This document shows positions 43,896 through 52,386 of a stretch of 64,000 bases of DNA, piece by piece (position 1 is the first letter of the stretch; every line of letters begins with the position of its first letter). The notes beneath the pieces were generated by a model, which was given only the letters and a program-made list of their open reading frames with translations, was not told where the DNA came from and did not search any database. The translations under genes were made by a program, and so were the position numbers. The DNA comes from an uncultured Myxococcales bacterium (GTDB taxonomy: Bacteria; Myxococcota_A; UBA9042), in NCBI GenBank assembly GCA_903842345.1, contig CAIMLR010000036.1:310001-374000 (forward strand), given 5' to 3'.

Positions 43896-44236
43896 GAACC
43901 GCGACGTTGCCGTGACGAATCCATCGGCCCGCAACGACTAAGCTCTTGACCACGCATGGGAAGTCGGCTAGATTCCGCCGCGCTGTCGCACCCCGCATTG
44001 GTCGCGGTGGCATGCGCTCCGAACCAGTTTTCTCACCCAGGCCTGTGCCAGGCCGAGTTGTGTAAAGGCCAAGCGACTGCCCAATGACAAAGTCAGTGTT
44101 TCGCGCAGGATTGTGTGAAGCAGTGGCCTTGAAATGAACGCCTTCTGAATAGCCCAAGCATCGCACGGCCAACGTCATCAGTACGAAAGTGCACAGACCC
44201 CCAACGCCATTCAGGCAGTTTCAAGAGGCATAAGTC
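43896..44236 (+). other. 341-bp gap upstream of HU
   Basis: No gene is supported. It contains the strong promoter at 43946-43974, so HU has an unusually long leader of about 255 bases. Within the leader are a short hairpin (GGCCT/AGGCC near 44040) and a 17-codon open frame at 44084-44137 beginning MTKS, which has no ribosome site. An uncharacterised leader RNA is possible. Confidence 0.45.
43946..43974 (+). promoter_or_regulatory. Sigma-70 promoter upstream of HU
   Basis: TTGACC is followed after exactly 17 bp by TAGATT, one of the best housekeeping-type promoters in the window. The start point would be near 43981. Confidence 0.6.
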
Positions 44237-44515
44237 ATGACCAAGTCCGACCTGATCGAAGCCGTCGCCGCCAAAGGCTCCTTGACCAAGGACAAGGCCA
44301 GCATCGTCGTCAACTCGATTTTCGACATGATGGTCGAAGCACTGAAGAAGGGCGATCGCATTGAGATCCGCAACTTCGGCAACTTCACCGTGCGCAAGTA
44401 CCCGGCCTACACCGGCCGCAACCCCAAGACTGGCAAGCCGGTCAGCGTGGGCGAAAAGTCCATGCCGTTCTTCAAAGTCGGCCTCGGCCTGAAGGCGAAA
44501 GTCGACAAGAAGTAA
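44237..44515 (+). CDS. HU/IHF-family DNA-binding protein
   Basis: This 92-residue histone-like protein has the standard fold: two N-terminal helices (MTKSDLIEAVAAKG), then the strand IEIRNFGNFTVRKY and the DNA-wrapping arm with GRNPKTGK. The C-terminal helix ends LGLKAKVDKK. The arm's Pro next to the conserved Asn (RNPKTG) is the residue that kinks DNA. The sequence does not decide firmly between HU and an IHF subunit; the EIRNFGNF strand leans toward the IHF side. An IHF-like protein would assist the sigma-54 promoters found here. Its leader is long, suggesting regulation at the RNA level. AAGAGG precedes the ATG. Confidence 0.92.
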   Translation: MTKSDLIEAVAAKGSLTKDKASIVVNSIFDMMVEALKKGDRIEIRNFGNFTVRKYPAYTGRNPKTGKPVSVGEKSMPFFKVGLGLKAKVDKK

Positions 44516-44689
44516 GCCTTGTCGGCGCGTCTGTGTATTTGACTCGGCCGTTCGAGGCGCCTCTGCAGCGTTTCGGACGGCCGTGTCATTTGACGGCGCA
44601 TCGTTCCGTCTGTCCTTTCGCGGCATTGCGGCGAATCGCCCCTTGCCGCCGCTTGAAGATCGTCGCGGTCGCGCCGCTGTGAGGCTTTC

Positions 44690-46060
44690 ATGTCCAGTCC
44701 CCATCTTCCCATCGCCCTGCCCGACTTGCCGATCGCCACCGTTGCCGGCATCGCCCCGTTTGACGGTCAGCGGGTGCAAATCCGCGGCTGGCTGTACGGC
44801 CGGCGCTCCAAGGGCAAGCTCCACTTCCTGCAGGTTCGCGACGGCTCCGGCATTATCCAAGCGGTCATGTTCAAAGGGGATGTCGACGAAGCGACCTTTG
44901 AGATCGCCAACCATCTGAGCCAGGAAACGTCGATCCTCGTCTCCGGCATCGTCCGTCGCGATGAACGCGCGCCGAGCGGCTATGAGCTCGCGGCGGATGG
45001 CTTGACGGTCGTGAAAGAATCCGCCGCCGATTATCCGATCTCGCCCAAGGAACACGGCGTCGCGTTCCTGATGGACCACCGCCACTTGTGGCTGCGTTCG
45101 CGCCGCCAGCACGCGATCCTGCGGGTGCGCGCGCGCATCGTGAAGTCGATTCGCGACTTCTTCGACAGCAGCGGCTACCTCCTGCTGGACACGCCGATCT
45201 TCACGCCGGCCGCCTGCGAGGGCACGTCGACGCTGTTTGAGACCGATTACCACGGCCAGAAGGCGTATTTGAGCCAGTCCGGCCAGCTGTATAACGAAGC
45301 GAATGCCATGGCTTTTGGCAAGGTGTACACGTTTGGGCCGACCTTTCGCGCGGAGAAATCCAAGACGCGGCGGCACCTGACGGAGTTCTGGATGGTCGAA
45401 CCGGAGGCGGCGTACCTGGACCTGAACGGCGTGATGGATCTGGCTGAAGGCCTTGTGTGCACCATCGCCGCGGACGTGCTGCGCGACTGCGGCGCTGAGC
45501 TGGACACGATCGACGCGATCCGCAGCGAAGTGGAAGAGCAGAAGCAGTTGAAACCGCGGCGCGAGGCGCTTGCGCTCATCAAGGGGCCGTTCCCGCGGAT
45601 TGATTACGCCGATGCGGTCGACATGCTGCACAAGCTGGGCAGCGACATGCCGTACGGCGACGATCTGGGCGCCGACGACGAGACGATCCTGACGCAGCAG
45701 TTTGCGACGCCGATCTTCGTGAATCGCTACCCGGCTGAAGTCAAAGCGTTTTACATGAAGCGTGACCCGGAACGGCCGGATCGCGCGTTGTGCGTCGATA
45801 TGCTGGCGCCGGAAGGTTACGGCGAAGTGATCGGCGGCGGCCAGCGCGAGGATGACCACGACACGCTGCTTGCGGCCATCAACAAGCACCAGCTGCCGGT
45901 GGAAGCCTTTGATTGGTATCTGGATCTGCGCAAGTACGGCTCCGTGCCGCACGGTGGCTTTGGTCTGGGCTTGGAGCGCACGGTCGCGTGGGTGTGCGGG
46001 CTCCCGCACGTGCGCGAGACGATTCCGTTTGCCCGCCTGATGGACCGCCTGCATCCGTAG
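44690..46060 (+). CDS. asnS: Asparaginyl-tRNA synthetase
   Basis: This 456-residue class IIb enzyme charges tRNA-Asn. The N-terminal OB-fold ([20 protein letters not shown] onward) binds the anticodon. The catalytic core carries motif 2 ([20 protein letters not shown]) and motif 3 ([14 protein letters not shown]). The segment 'EKSKTRRHL' and the 'EPEAAYLDL' that follows distinguish asparaginyl from aspartyl enzymes. Length is normal for bacteria. It lies 174 bp after HU with no clear promoter in the gap, apart from a palindromic GAGGCGCCTC and an inverted CGGCCGT/ACGGCCG pair that could form a hairpin. Confidence 0.95.
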   Translation: MSSPHLPIALPDLPIATVAGIAPFDGQRVQIRGWLYGRRSKGKLHFLQVRDGSGIIQAVMFKGDVDEATFEIANHLSQETSILVSGIVRRDERAPSGYELAADGLTVVKESAADYPISPKEHGVAFLMDHRHLWLRSRRQHAILRVRARIVKSIRDFFDSSGYLLLDTPIFTPAACEGTSTLFETDYHGQKAYLSQSGQLYNEANAMAFGKVYTFGPTFRAEKSKTRRHLTEFWMVEPEAAYLDLNGVMDLAEGLVCTIAADVLRDCGAELDTIDAIRSEVEEQKQLKPRREALALIKGPFPRIDYADAVDMLHKLGSDMPYGDDLGADDETILTQQFATPIFVNRYPAEVKAFYMKRDPERPDRALCVDMLAPEGYGEVIGGGQREDDHDTLLAAINKHQLPVEAFDWYLDLRKYGSVPHGGFGLGLERTVAWVCGLPHVRETIPFARLMDRLHP

Positions 46061-46085
46061 GATCTGCGGGAGTCGGTTCTGCCGT

Positions 46086-46114
46086 TTGACACGTTGCCGT
46101 GGTCAAGCTAGCTT
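46086..46114 (+). promoter_or_regulatory. Sigma-70-like promoter before the PP2C gene
   Basis: A perfect TTGACA is followed after 17 bp by TAGCTT. The -10 box is only a partial match. The start point would be near 46121. Confidence 0.4.
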
Positions 46115-46195
46115 CGCGAAACGGGCCAAGCGCGCGTGCGTGGTCAGCGGCAGGATCGATACCCGAGACGCTGCGGACCCGCGCAACAGGAACTG

Positions 46196-47137
46196 ATGCC
46201 GAAGAAGGCCGAGCCAAGCCAGCCAGCCGCCGCGACCGGGACCGAACCGGTGGCGGCCCCGCGTGCGCCACGCGAGGCGATGACCCGCGAGGTCTTTGGC
46301 TTGACCGACGTCGGCCTTGTCCGCGACGGCAATGAAGACGCGATGTTGCTGCTGGAGCCCGAGAGCCTGTACGTCGTCGCCGACGGCATGGGCGGCCACA
46401 GCGCGGGCGAAGTCGCCTCGGCCTACACCGTGGAAGCGCTGCGGGATTTCTACGAGAACGCCGATTTCACCGCGCGCATCAAACGCTACTGGCGGCGGCT
46501 CAAGCGCAAGGGCGAGACCGGACTGGATCGCAGCGCCCACGGCTTGCGCCTGCGCAAAGCGGCGGAGCGCGCCAATTTGACCGTGTTCACAATGGCGCAG
46601 ACCCACGAGCAGCTGCGCGACATGGGCACGACGCTCGTGGCGACGAGCTTCGTCGGCAACCGCGTCTACGTGGCCAACGTTGGCGACAGCCGGGTCTATC
46701 GCCTGCGCGGCCGCAAGCTGACGCAGCTGACGGAAGACCATTCCCTGCTGAATGAATACATCCGCATGAACCTGCTGCAGCCCGACGAGATCGAGAACTT
46801 CCCGTATCGCAACGTGATTGTGCGCGCGCTCGGGCTTCAGGAGTCGGTCGTGGCGGACATCACCGTCGCGAGCGTGCGTGTGGGCGATCAGTTCCTGCTC
46901 GCGAGCGATGGCCTGACGGACCTCGTCAAGGATCGGGACATTCGCGACATCATGGCCGCTGCCCCGACCGCGGAGACGGCGTGCTATCGCCTCGTCGAAG
47001 CCGCCAAGTTGCGCGGTGGCCACGACAACATCACGACGGTGATCATCCGGATGCACGAGGCTGACTGGGCGCCAACGCATTCCACGACGCCGCCGCCGCC
47101 ACCGCCCGATTTTCCGCCGCCTTTGCCGTCGGCCTGA
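46196..47137 (+). CDS. PP2C-type serine/threonine phosphatase
   Basis: This 313-residue cytosolic phosphatase removes phosphate from Ser/Thr residues and likely opposes Hanks-type kinases, which are plentiful in Myxococcota. Metal-binding motifs are in order: GLVRDGNEDAMLL, VADGMGGHSAGE, LLASDGLTDLV and GGHDNITTVII. The first ~30 residues are Ala/Pro-rich and lie before the domain; the last ~20 are Pro-rich. The ATG at 46196 has AGGAACTG before it. No kinase gene is adjacent in the window. Confidence 0.9.
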   Translation: MPKKAEPSQPAAATGTEPVAAPRAPREAMTREVFGLTDVGLVRDGNEDAMLLLEPESLYVVADGMGGHSAGEVASAYTVEALRDFYENADFTARIKRYWRRLKRKGETGLDRSAHGLRLRKAAERANLTVFTMAQTHEQLRDMGTTLVATSFVGNRVYVANVGDSRVYRLRGRKLTQLTEDHSLLNEYIRMNLLQPDEIENFPYRNVIVRALGLQESVVADITVASVRVGDQFLLASDGLTDLVKDRDIRDIMAAAPTAETACYRLVEAAKLRGGHDNITTVIIRMHEADWAPTHSTTPPPPPPDFPPPLPSA

Positions 47138-47218
47138 TCGGATCAGCCAGGGCAGCTGCGTGCACGTTCCAACGAACACAAAACCAACCGACCCAACACG
47201 AGTCGAACCGAGGGTGTG

Positions 47219-48250
47219 ATGACGCGTCGTTACAAAGTTGCCATTTTGGGCGCTACAGGTGCCGTGGGCCGCGAGATGCTGGCCGTCCTGGATGAACAGC
47301 GGTTTCCGGCGAGCGAGGTGATCGCGCTCGCGTCGTCGCGGTCCGTGGGCGAGGAAGTCGATTTCGGCAACCGCAAGCTCAAGGTGCGTCTGGCGGAACC
47401 GTCGGCGTTTGACGGCGTGGACATCGTGCTGGCGTCCGCGGGATCGGCCGTGTCCAAGCTCCTGCTGCCCGAAGCGGTGCGGCGGGGCGCGCTGTGCATC
47501 GACAACTCGTCGGCGTATCGCATGGATCCGGACGTGCCGCTCGTGGTGCCAGAGGTGAATCCTGAGGCGATGGCGGACCACAAGGGCCTGATCGCCAACC
47601 CGAATTGCTCGACGATCCAGATGGTCGTGGCGCTCAAGCCGCTGCACGACGCGGCGCACATCGAACGCATCGTGGTGTCGACCTATCAATCGGTGTCCGG
47701 CGCGGGCAAGAAAGGCATCGACGAGCTCTCCAGCCAGACGATCGCCCTGCTCAACCAGCGGCCATTTGACGTCTCCGTGCACCACGCGCGCATCGCGTTC
47801 AATACGATTCCGCACATCGGCACGTTCATGGACAACGGCTACACGGACGAGGAGTGGAAGCTCGTGCGCGAGACCCGCAAGATCCTCAACGAGCCAGCGT
47901 TGCGCGTGATGCCGACGTGCGTGCGCGTGCCGGTTTTTGCCGGTCACTCGGAGTCGATCGCCCTGGAATTCGCCCGCCCGATCACGGCGGCGCAGGCGCG
48001 CGCGATCCTGGAAGGTTCGCCGGGCGTGACCGTCGTGGACGATCCCGCCGAGAAGCGCTACCCGATGCCGATGGACTGCGCGGAGAAGGACGACGTCTTT
48101 GTCGGTCGCATTCGTCAGGACGAGAGCGTGCCCAACGGCATCGCGCTCTGGGTCGTTTCCGACAACTTGCGCAAGGGCGCGGCGACCAACGCGGTGCAGA
48201 TCGCGCAGCTTGCCGTCTCGCGCGGCTGGGTCCACGGCGCGCCGGATTGA
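47219..48250 (+). CDS. asd: Aspartate-semialdehyde dehydrogenase
   Basis: This 343-residue NADP-dependent enzyme makes aspartate semialdehyde, a branch point to lysine/diaminopimelate, methionine and threonine. The N-terminal ILGATGAVGREML binds the nucleotide, the catalytic Cys is in NPNCSTIQ (C130), and the segment STYQSVSGAGKKG follows. The C-terminal part carries the conserved His of the active site (RVPVFAGHSESI). The ATG at 47219 is preferred over the GTG one codon earlier; AGGG lies just upstream. Length is typical. Confidence 0.94.
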   Translation: MTRRYKVAILGATGAVGREMLAVLDEQRFPASEVIALASSRSVGEEVDFGNRKLKVRLAEPSAFDGVDIVLASAGSAVSKLLLPEAVRRGALCIDNSSAYRMDPDVPLVVPEVNPEAMADHKGLIANPNCSTIQMVVALKPLHDAAHIERIVVSTYQSVSGAGKKGIDELSSQTIALLNQRPFDVSVHHARIAFNTIPHIGTFMDNGYTDEEWKLVRETRKILNEPALRVMPTCVRVPVFAGHSESIALEFARPITAAQARAILEGSPGVTVVDDPAEKRYPMPMDCAEKDDVFVGRIRQDESVPNGIALWVVSDNLRKGAATNAVQIAQLAVSRGWVHGAPD

Positions 48251-48304
48251 ACGAGCGGCAATAAACGCGGGCGCCGCGCGGTTGTAGAGAACGTCGGGCG
48301 GATT

Positions 48305-48358
48305 TGCCAGAATGGCACGCGGCTTGGCAAGGTGGGCTGCATCTGTGCCGCCGCGGCA
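48305..48358. promoter_or_regulatory. Twin enhancer-type dyads upstream of the fused Fn3/barrel gene
   Basis: Two TGCC-N5-GGCA dyads lie 41 bp apart centre to centre: 48305-48317 (TGCCAGAATGGCA) and 48346-48358 (TGCCGCCGCGGCA). Their centres are 112 and 71 bp before the -24 GG of the sigma-54-like promoter at 48421. The same two elements at the same distances precede the gspC promoter. This is the expected place for an activator of sigma-54 promoters. The protein that binds is not identified. Confidence 0.6.
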
Positions 48359-48420
48359 GGCACAGGAAGCGGGTCTGATGGCCAACTTCAAGTGTCTACA
48401 CGGTAAAGCTGCGCGGCCAG

Positions 48421-48437
48421 TTGGCACGGACTGTGCA
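48421..48437 (+). promoter_or_regulatory. Sigma-54 (-24/-12) promoter
   Basis: TTGGCACGGACTGTGCA matches the YTGGCACGNNNNTTGCW consensus at all but one defined position, with GG-N10-GC spacing intact. The start point would be near 48448, about 40 bases before the ATG at 48488. Confidence 0.65.
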
Positions 48438-48487
48438 TGTTGTACGAGATGGTGCTCAGGACCGCGCACCCGGCGAGAAGCGAGACA

Positions 48488-50278
48488 ATGAAACGGCCGA
48501 CCCACAAACACTTGTTCTCCCTGTTCGCTGCGCTGACGTTGACCGGCGCGCTGTCGCAGACGGCGTTGGCCGCGGTCGTGCGCATTGACGCCGTTGAAGC
48601 GACGCCCAAGAACGACTTCACGCCTGACGTCGTTCGCTTTGGCCAGCCGCCGTATCAGGCGGCCGACTCGCTCGTGCCCCACAACCTGAACATCGCGGAC
48701 TGCAAAGCGATTTCCGCAGTTCAGACCGGCGCGCGCGTGCGTCTGACGTGGACGTGGCAGGACAAGCAGGCGCTGAACCTGACGCCGGTGTATGGCATCA
48801 AGGTCGCCGCGCCGGGCCAGAGCTGCGACGCCAACAGCATGACGGAGAGCGTGACGGCCAACGGCTGTCAAATCATCTGGTCTGATCGCAGCTTCTCCAA
48901 TCCGCTGACCGCTTCTGGAGAAATCGTCGACGTCGACTTCAAGTCCTTGCTGGGCCCGTACGCCGCCGATCCGGGCGGCAACAACTGCAACGCCAACACG
49001 GAGTCGGACTCCAAGATCTATTTCGTCCTCCCGTCGAACACGGGCATCGGCGGCTCGACGTCAGTCTATTTGGGCACGTCGATGAACATCCATCTGGATC
49101 TCGCGCCGCCGCCGACCCCGACGATGGATGACCCGGCGCCCGGCAACGCCAACTTGCGCGTCTCGTGGACCCAAGCGGACTCGACGGACACGACGGTCTC
49201 TGCGCGCGTTTACTGGTCCGATCAACCGTTCACGCCGGCCAACGCGTCGACCCAGGCCAGCCATTCCGGCACGATGACCGGCACCAGCTTCCAGATCACC
49301 GGCTTGCAGAACGGCACGACGTACTACGTCTCGGTCACCGCGGTCGACAACAACGGCAACGAGAGCTCCGGTTCGCCGGTCAAGACGGGCGTCCCGGTCA
49401 TCACGTACGACCTGTGGAACAAGTACCAGGAAGACGGCGGCCAGGAACAGGGCGGCTACGCGCCGTGCAACGCCCAGCCGCATGGCAACGGTGGGCCGAT
49501 GGCGCTGCTCAGCGCGTTCACCCTGCTCGTGCTCCTGGTCGCGCGCCGCCGCACGCGCGTGCCGGTCGCCAAGATCGCGATCGCGCTGCTGGTTTGCGCT
49601 CCGCTCGCCATCCCCGCTGAGGCGCAAGCCGTGTCCCCGCAGACCGCGAGCGTGGACTTCCGCATCAGCAACTACACCCCCAGCATCGACAAGGCCTTTC
49701 CCAGCCGCACGCCGTACGCGGACGTGATGAAGGACGGCGATCTCGGCATCGGGGTCAACATCGACTGGCGGATTTGGCACGGCTTTGGCGAATTCGCCAT
49801 GGGCATGGGCATCGGCCGCTGGTCGCACCAGGGCACGGCGCTGCTCACCGACGGCTCCGCCTCCAACGACAAGACCCGCCTCACCATCATCCCCATCACC
49901 GTCGACGCGGTCTACCGCTTTGACGTGCTCGCTGAACGCTACGATTTTCCGCTGGTGCCATACGCCCGCGTCGGCGGCGTCTACGGCTTGTGGTGGATGC
50001 TCGACGGCGTCGACAACATCAGCGTCTACACAACCAAGGCCGGCAAGAACATCCGCGCGATTGGCGGCACCGGCGGCTTGTCCGGAACGATTGGCCTGCG
50101 CCTGTTGCTTGACGTGTTCGAGCCCGGCGCCGCGCGCAGCTTTGACATCGAGATGGGCGTCAACCACAGCTACCTGTTCGCCGAAGCCCAGAAGCTGTGG
50201 CTCAATGACTTTGGCAGCTCCAAGTCGATCAACCTCTCAGACACCGTGCTCGCGTTCGGCCTGGCGTTCGATCTGTGA
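48488..50278 (+). CDS. Fn3 / MYXO-CTERM-like / outer-membrane barrel fusion protein
   Basis: This is a 596-residue protein with a Sec signal peptide (about 1-32), a beta domain, a fibronectin type III domain (~200-300; VSWTQADSTDTTVSARVYW, TYYVSVTAVDNNG) and a MYXO-CTERM-like helix (~335-352) ending RRR. Immediately in frame comes a second signal-peptide-like segment (~358-378) and a barrel (~379-596; GIGVNIDWRIWHGFGEFAMG). From memory, Myxococcus encodes these halves as neighbouring genes (MXAN_2561 and MXAN_2562 families), so this looks like a gene fusion. An in-frame GTG at 49559 could restart the second half. It has a sigma-54 promoter and overlaps truA (GTGA). Confidence 0.75.
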   Translation: MKRPTHKHLFSLFAALTLTGALSQTALAAVVRIDAVEATPKNDFTPDVVRFGQPPYQAADSLVPHNLNIADCKAISAVQTGARVRLTWTWQDKQALNLTPVYGIKVAAPGQSCDANSMTESVTANGCQIIWSDRSFSNPLTASGEIVDVDFKSLLGPYAADPGGNNCNANTESDSKIYFVLPSNTGIGGSTSVYLGTSMNIHLDLAPPPTPTMDDPAPGNANLRVSWTQADSTDTTVSARVYWSDQPFTPANASTQASHSGTMTGTSFQITGLQNGTTYYVSVTAVDNNGNESSGSPVKTGVPVITYDLWNKYQEDGGQEQGGYAPCNAQPHGNGGPMALLSAFTLLVLLVARRRTRVPVAKIAIALLVCAPLAIPAEAQAVSPQTASVDFRISNYTPSIDKAFPSRTPYADVMKDGDLGIGVNIDWRIWHGFGEFAMGMGIGRWSHQGTALLTDGSASNDKTRLTIIPITVDAVYRFDVLAERYDFPLVPYARVGGVYGLWWMLDGVDNISVYTTKAGKNIRAIGGTGGLSGTIGLRLLLDVFEPGAARSFDIEMGVNHSYLFAEAQKLWLNDFGSSKSINLSDTVLAFGLAFDL

Positions 50279-51105
50279 GCGAAGAGACGAATCCCGCAGC
50301 GATGCGTCAGGTTCTGCTCTGGGTGCAGTTTGACGGCACCGATTTCTGCGGCTTTCAAAAACAACTCACGGATCGGACGGTCGCCGGCACGCTTGAAGCG
50401 GCGTGGCTCAAGATGCTCGGTGAGACCGTCATCGCGCGCTCCTCCAGTCGCACGGATTCCGGCGTCCACGCCCGGCGCATGCCGGTGCTGATCCGCACCG
50501 AAAAAGCCATCCAACCGCGCGGCCTGATGCTCGGCTTGAACAGCTTCTTGCCCAGCGATCTCGCGGTCCAGGAGGCGGTGGAAGTCCCCGGCGATTTTGA
50601 CGTTCGCAACGACGCCGTCGGCAAGCGCTACGTCTATCGGCTGTGGGTTTCCGAGAGCCGCGCCCCGCTCTGGCGCCGCTTCGCGTGGCAGGTCCGCGGA
50701 CCTCTCGACGTCGACGCGATGCAGGAAGGCGCGCGGCTGCTCCAGGGCGTCCACGATTTCAGCACGTTTCGCGGCGCCGGCTGCACCGCCAAATCGACGA
50801 TCCGCAACATCCGCCGCATCCACGTCGACGCCAGCCAACTGCCGCTCGTGCAGATCGAGGTCGACGGCAACGCATTCCTGCTCAACATGGTGCGCATTTT
50901 CGCCGGCACGCTCGTGGACATCGGCCGCGGGCGCTTCAAGCCGGACGCCATCCCGGCGATCCTCGCGTCACACGATCGCACGCGCGCGGGACAGACGGCG
51001 CCGTCGCATGGCTTGACGCTGGATGAAGTGTTTTACGGACCGGCGGGCGCGCGCCAGGGGGTCGACTACAAGAACCTGCTCGCCCACATGGACCAGGCGC
51101 GCTGA
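50275..51105 (+). CDS. truA: tRNA pseudouridine synthase A
   Basis: This 276-residue enzyme converts uridines at tRNA positions 38-40 to pseudouridine. The catalytic Asp is in SSSRTDSGVHA (D61), and the conserved segments FDGTDFCGFQ, GVHDFSTFRG and FLLNMVRIFAGTLVDIGRG are present. Length is typical. The GTG start overlaps the stop of the fusion-barrel gene, so translation is coupled and truA is probably driven by the same sigma-54 promoter, or has its own promoter inside the preceding gene. It converges with the lipoprotein at 51110, only 4 bp away. Confidence 0.94.
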   Translation: MSEETNPAAMRQVLLWVQFDGTDFCGFQKQLTDRTVAGTLEAAWLKMLGETVIARSSSRTDSGVHARRMPVLIRTEKAIQPRGLMLGLNSFLPSDLAVQEAVEVPGDFDVRNDAVGKRYVYRLWVSESRAPLWRRFAWQVRGPLDVDAMQEGARLLQGVHDFSTFRGAGCTAKSTIRNIRRIHVDASQLPLVQIEVDGNAFLLNMVRIFAGTLVDIGRGRFKPDAIPAILASHDRTRAGQTAPSHGLTLDEVFYGPAGARQGVDYKNLLAHMDQAR

Positions 51106-51109
51106 GTTC

Positions 51110-52186
51110 CTACAGACACGCGAAGCTGGAAGTGCCGGCATTCCATTGGCATTGCTGCGGCGAGCAGTCCAACATCGCGACTTTGCCATTTTGGCAATAG
51201 ACCCACGTGTTGCCATCGCACTGGCCACTTGTCGTGACGATGCCGCCACAGGCCGCGCCAATGACGGGTTTGCACGCGCCCGCGGGGCAGCCCCAGCCGG
51301 TCGGACACGTGCCGCATTCGCCACCGCAGCCGTTGTCGCCGCACTTTTTGAGCGTGCCGTCGGGGAGCTTGCAGCTCGGCTTGCAGATCTTCTGGATGCA
51401 GCCGTTCTTCTGGTTGGGAATGTCGTAGCCGCAGGTCTTGGTGTCGACGGGCAGCACCGACGCGCAATCCTTGACGATTTTCTTGGCCAGCGCGCCAGTG
51501 CCTTCGCACGTGATGAGCAAGTCGGCTTCGCAGTTGCCCTTGGCGAGGTCGATGCCGGCGCACGCCGATTTCATGCACTGGCCCGCGTCCGAGCAGTATT
51601 CGCTCGTCGCGCAGATGCCGCAGTTCTTGCCGCAGCCGTCGTCGCCACACACTTTGCCCGTGCAGGTGGGCTTGCAATCGTTGGGGTGGCAGAGAAAGTC
51701 GATGCCGCAGTTGAAGCCGCTGTCGCACAGGCCGCATTGGCCCTGGCAGCCGTCATCGCCGCACGCCTTGGGCTTGCCGTTCGGCGCGGTGCAGGCTTTC
51801 TGGCAGAAGTCCTCGCACTTGCTCTGGTCCTTGCTGCAAAACTTGCCGCTCGGGCAGAAGCCGCAGACGGACGCGCAGCCGTCCGATCCGCAGATCTTGG
51901 GGATGCCCGTTGCGGTGTTCTTGCAGGTCTTCACGCAGCCGTCGGGAATGTCCAGGAGGGTGGCGTCGGTTATCGTCTGATCGGTGTCGCCGTCCGCGAT
52001 GTCCGAGCCTGGGTCGATGTCGTCCGTGAGCGCATCCGTCAAATCCGTCGCGTCACCCGCCAAATCGGCGGCCACATCGCCCGCGGCGTCGGCGGCAACG
52101 TCCTCGTCCGTCGCCGCTTTCTTGGCAGCGCCGCAAGCAACAAGGCAACACGCAAACAGGACGGCCAAAGGCACGCGCAACGACAT
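51110..52186 (-). CDS. Cys-repeat lipoprotein
   Basis: This is a 358-residue lipoprotein (lipobox LVAC) with a long Asp/Ala linker (~25-75). Four tandem Cys modules follow the pattern CGxDGC-(2)-xCGxC (CGSDGCASVCGFC, CGDDGCQGQCGLC, CGDDGCGKNCGIC and CGDNGCGGECGTC), each surrounded by further Cys. Such repeats occur on surface proteins of Myxococcota and are held by disulfides, perhaps with metal. A C-terminal domain without repeats follows. The ATG at 52186 is preceded by GAGGAGTCC. It diverges from the T2SS operon and may be a T2SS-linked surface protein, but that is only position-based. Confidence 0.8.
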   Translation of the reverse strand: MSLRVPLAVLFACCLVACGAAKKAATDEDVAADAAGDVAADLAGDATDLTDALTDDIDPGSDIADGDTDQTITDATLLDIPDGCVKTCKNTATGIPKICGSDGCASVCGFCPSGKFCSKDQSKCEDFCQKACTAPNGKPKACGDDGCQGQCGLCDSGFNCGIDFLCHPNDCKPTCTGKVCGDDGCGKNCGICATSEYCSDAGQCMKSACAGIDLAKGNCEADLLITCEGTGALAKKIVKDCASVLPVDTKTCGYDIPNQKNGCIQKICKPSCKLPDGTLKKCGDNGCGGECGTCPTGWGCPAGACKPVIGAACGGIVTTSGQCDGNTWVYCQNGKVAMLDCSPQQCQWNAGTSSFACL

Positions 52187-52262
52187 GAAGGACTCCTCAA
52201 CCCACGCCGGATCAACCAGCAGGGCGTCAGCATACTGGCCGCGGCGCAGATCGCCAAGATCA

Positions 52263-52324
52263 GGCTGTATTGCCAAATTGGCACAGCCAAACGCGGCGTG
52301 AGCCCGAGTCGTGCCAGCGCGGCG
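52263..52324. promoter_or_regulatory. Twin enhancer-type dyads upstream of the T2SS operon
   Basis: Two dyads of the TGCC-N5-GGCA type lie 41 bp apart: 52271-52283 (TGCCAAATTGGCA) and 52312-52324 (TGCCAGCGCGGCG, last base off). Their centres are 112 and 71 bp before the -24 GG at 52389, identical to the arrangement before the gene at 48488. The first is nested in a larger inverted repeat (52263-52288, GGCTGT...ACAGCC). Confidence 0.6.
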
Positions 52325-52386
52325 CGGCAGTTCGACCGCGCAGGCGGCCAAACCGGCGGATCAATGACGATCTTTTTTTACACAAG

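Noticed and set aside
48311-48328. Second sigma-54-like site (TGGCACGCGGCTTGG)
   Set aside because: The -12 GC is off and it overlaps the enhancer dyad; better read as part of the activator site.
46103-48871. 922-codon minus-strand frame
   Set aside because: Antisense to PP2C and asd; Arg/His-rich low-information sequence.
52301-52317. Minus-strand sigma-54-like promoter for the Cys-repeat lipoprotein
   Set aside because: Two mismatches in the -12 box, and it overlaps the second dyad, which explains the sequence better.
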